Shown piece after piece: positions 13,712-14,057 of a stretch of 14,057 bases of DNA. The position numbers and the translations under genes are program-made. The notes under the pieces were generated by a model. The model saw nothing but the letters and a program-made list of their open reading frames with translations. It had not been told where the DNA came from and ran no database searches. Source of the DNA: Cyanobacteria bacterium Co-bin13 (GTDB lineage Bacteria > Cyanobacteriota > Cyanobacteriia > Phormidesmidales > Phormidesmidaceae); contig JACVRP010000046.1 in the NCBI GenBank assembly GCA_014534385.1, positions 1 through 14,057 on the forward strand, in the 5' to 3' direction. Numbering within the stretch: the first letter of the stretch is position 1; the number at the start of each line of letters is the position of its first letter.

Positions 13712-13888
13712 AATTCCGCCGTCCCCCAATACGCCGTCCCACTAACTGGGAACCATCCTTTAAGCACCTTCAGCCTAGACTAGCCGCAATGGAGCCGCTT
13801 AATAAACTGTCTGCGCGACTGCCATTGACGAAAAATTGTTGTAACACTTGAAAGACCCGCTACTGAACTCCGATTCTTTGAAGCAACT
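13712..13888. promoter_or_regulatory. Divergent intergenic region
   Basis: This gap separates the phosphoesterase (-) from the partial gene at the right edge (+) and should carry both promoters. GCCGTCCC occurs twice near the phosphoesterase start (about 13718-13740). The stretch at about 13796-13850 is AT-richer, but no clear promoter hexamers are seen. Confidence 0.25.
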
Positions 13889-14057
13889 ATGGCGTCCCGC
13901 CGGACTTCATCCCCTAAGCGCCAAAACATTAGGCTTTTCCTGGGTGCACCGCTACTGCTGGCATCCCTGGCCCTTCACGGGCTAGTTTTGTCGCTGCCCA
14001 TGCCTGGTCAGGAGACTGAGGAGGAGGCCGCTGTCGAACCCGGCAGCCCTGAGGCAC
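13889..14057 (+). CDS. Partial membrane-anchored protein, function unknown
   Basis: The first 56 codons of a gene cut by the window end. The N-terminus is basic (MASRRTSSPKRQNIRLF), followed by one hydrophobic segment (about residues 17-39, with APLLLASLALHG) and an acidic, Pro-containing stretch (GQETEEEAAVEPGSPEA). The pattern of a short basic cytoplasmic end, one anchor and a Pro/Glu-rich extension recalls TonB-like or other anchored periplasmic proteins, but too little is visible to name it. No strong ribosome site precedes the ATG at 13889. Confidence 0.55.
   Translation, partial: MASRRTSSPKRQNIRLFLGAPLLLASLALHGLVLSLPMPGQETEEEAAVEPGSPEA

Noticed and set aside
1..14057. tRNA or rRNA genes, toxin-antitoxin pairs, or a defence island
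   Set aside because: No cloverleaf, rRNA-like sequence or defence-type protein domains were seen in the window; most genes belong to photosynthesis or general metabolism.

Overview
The window is chromosomal DNA from a cyanobacterium. It carries photosystem II genes (psb28, psb32, ycf48, psbEFLJ), the NDH-1 genes ndhC-ndhK-ndhJ and a membrane rubredoxin. It also has 13 copies of the cyanobacterial HIP1 octamer GCGATCGC, where well under one would be expected by chance in 14 kb. The moderately high GC content and gene style suggest a Leptolyngbya/Synechococcales-type organism, but that placement is an inference.

Layout. At 1-1460 there is an orphan sarcosine-oxidase-beta-like flavoenzyme (+), flanked by CCGCGTC-type repeats and ended by a strong hairpin terminator. 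At 1462-3899 four minus-strand genes follow: psb32 (PSII repair, TPM domain), a DUF948-type anchored protein, a YtxH-type protein and a small anchored coiled-coil protein. At 4050-6233 is a large plus-strand protein with a DUF1565/beta-helix domain and six SLH repeats but no visible signal peptide. At 6319-7180 psb28 is followed 10 nt later by a MoaB/MogA-type molybdopterin gene. The convergent gap 7181-7358 is full of inverted repeats, including a possible miniature element whose end coincides with the ndhJ stop codon. ndhC-ndhK-ndhJ (8997-7359) runs on the minus strand, divergent from rubA, ycf48 and psbE-psbF-psbL-psbJ (9292-11717, plus strand). Back-to-back hairpins at 11753-11831 separate psbJ from a convergent membrane-anchored purple-acid-phosphatase-like phosphoesterase (13711-11837). 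A truncated gene with an N-terminal membrane anchor begins at 13889 and runs off the window.

How the genes fit together. RubA and Ycf48 act in early photosystem assembly, PsbE/F/L/J are core small subunits of PSII, Psb28 binds assembly intermediates, and Psb32 protects or repairs PSII. The window therefore concentrates PSII biogenesis functions next to three NDH-1 subunits for cyclic electron flow and respiration. Most of it is well-conserved housekeeping sequence. I found no clear defence, mobile or biosynthetic island. The least explained parts are the leaderless six-SLH protein, the three-gene membrane coiled-coil cluster beside psb32, and the structured repeats downstream of ndhJ.
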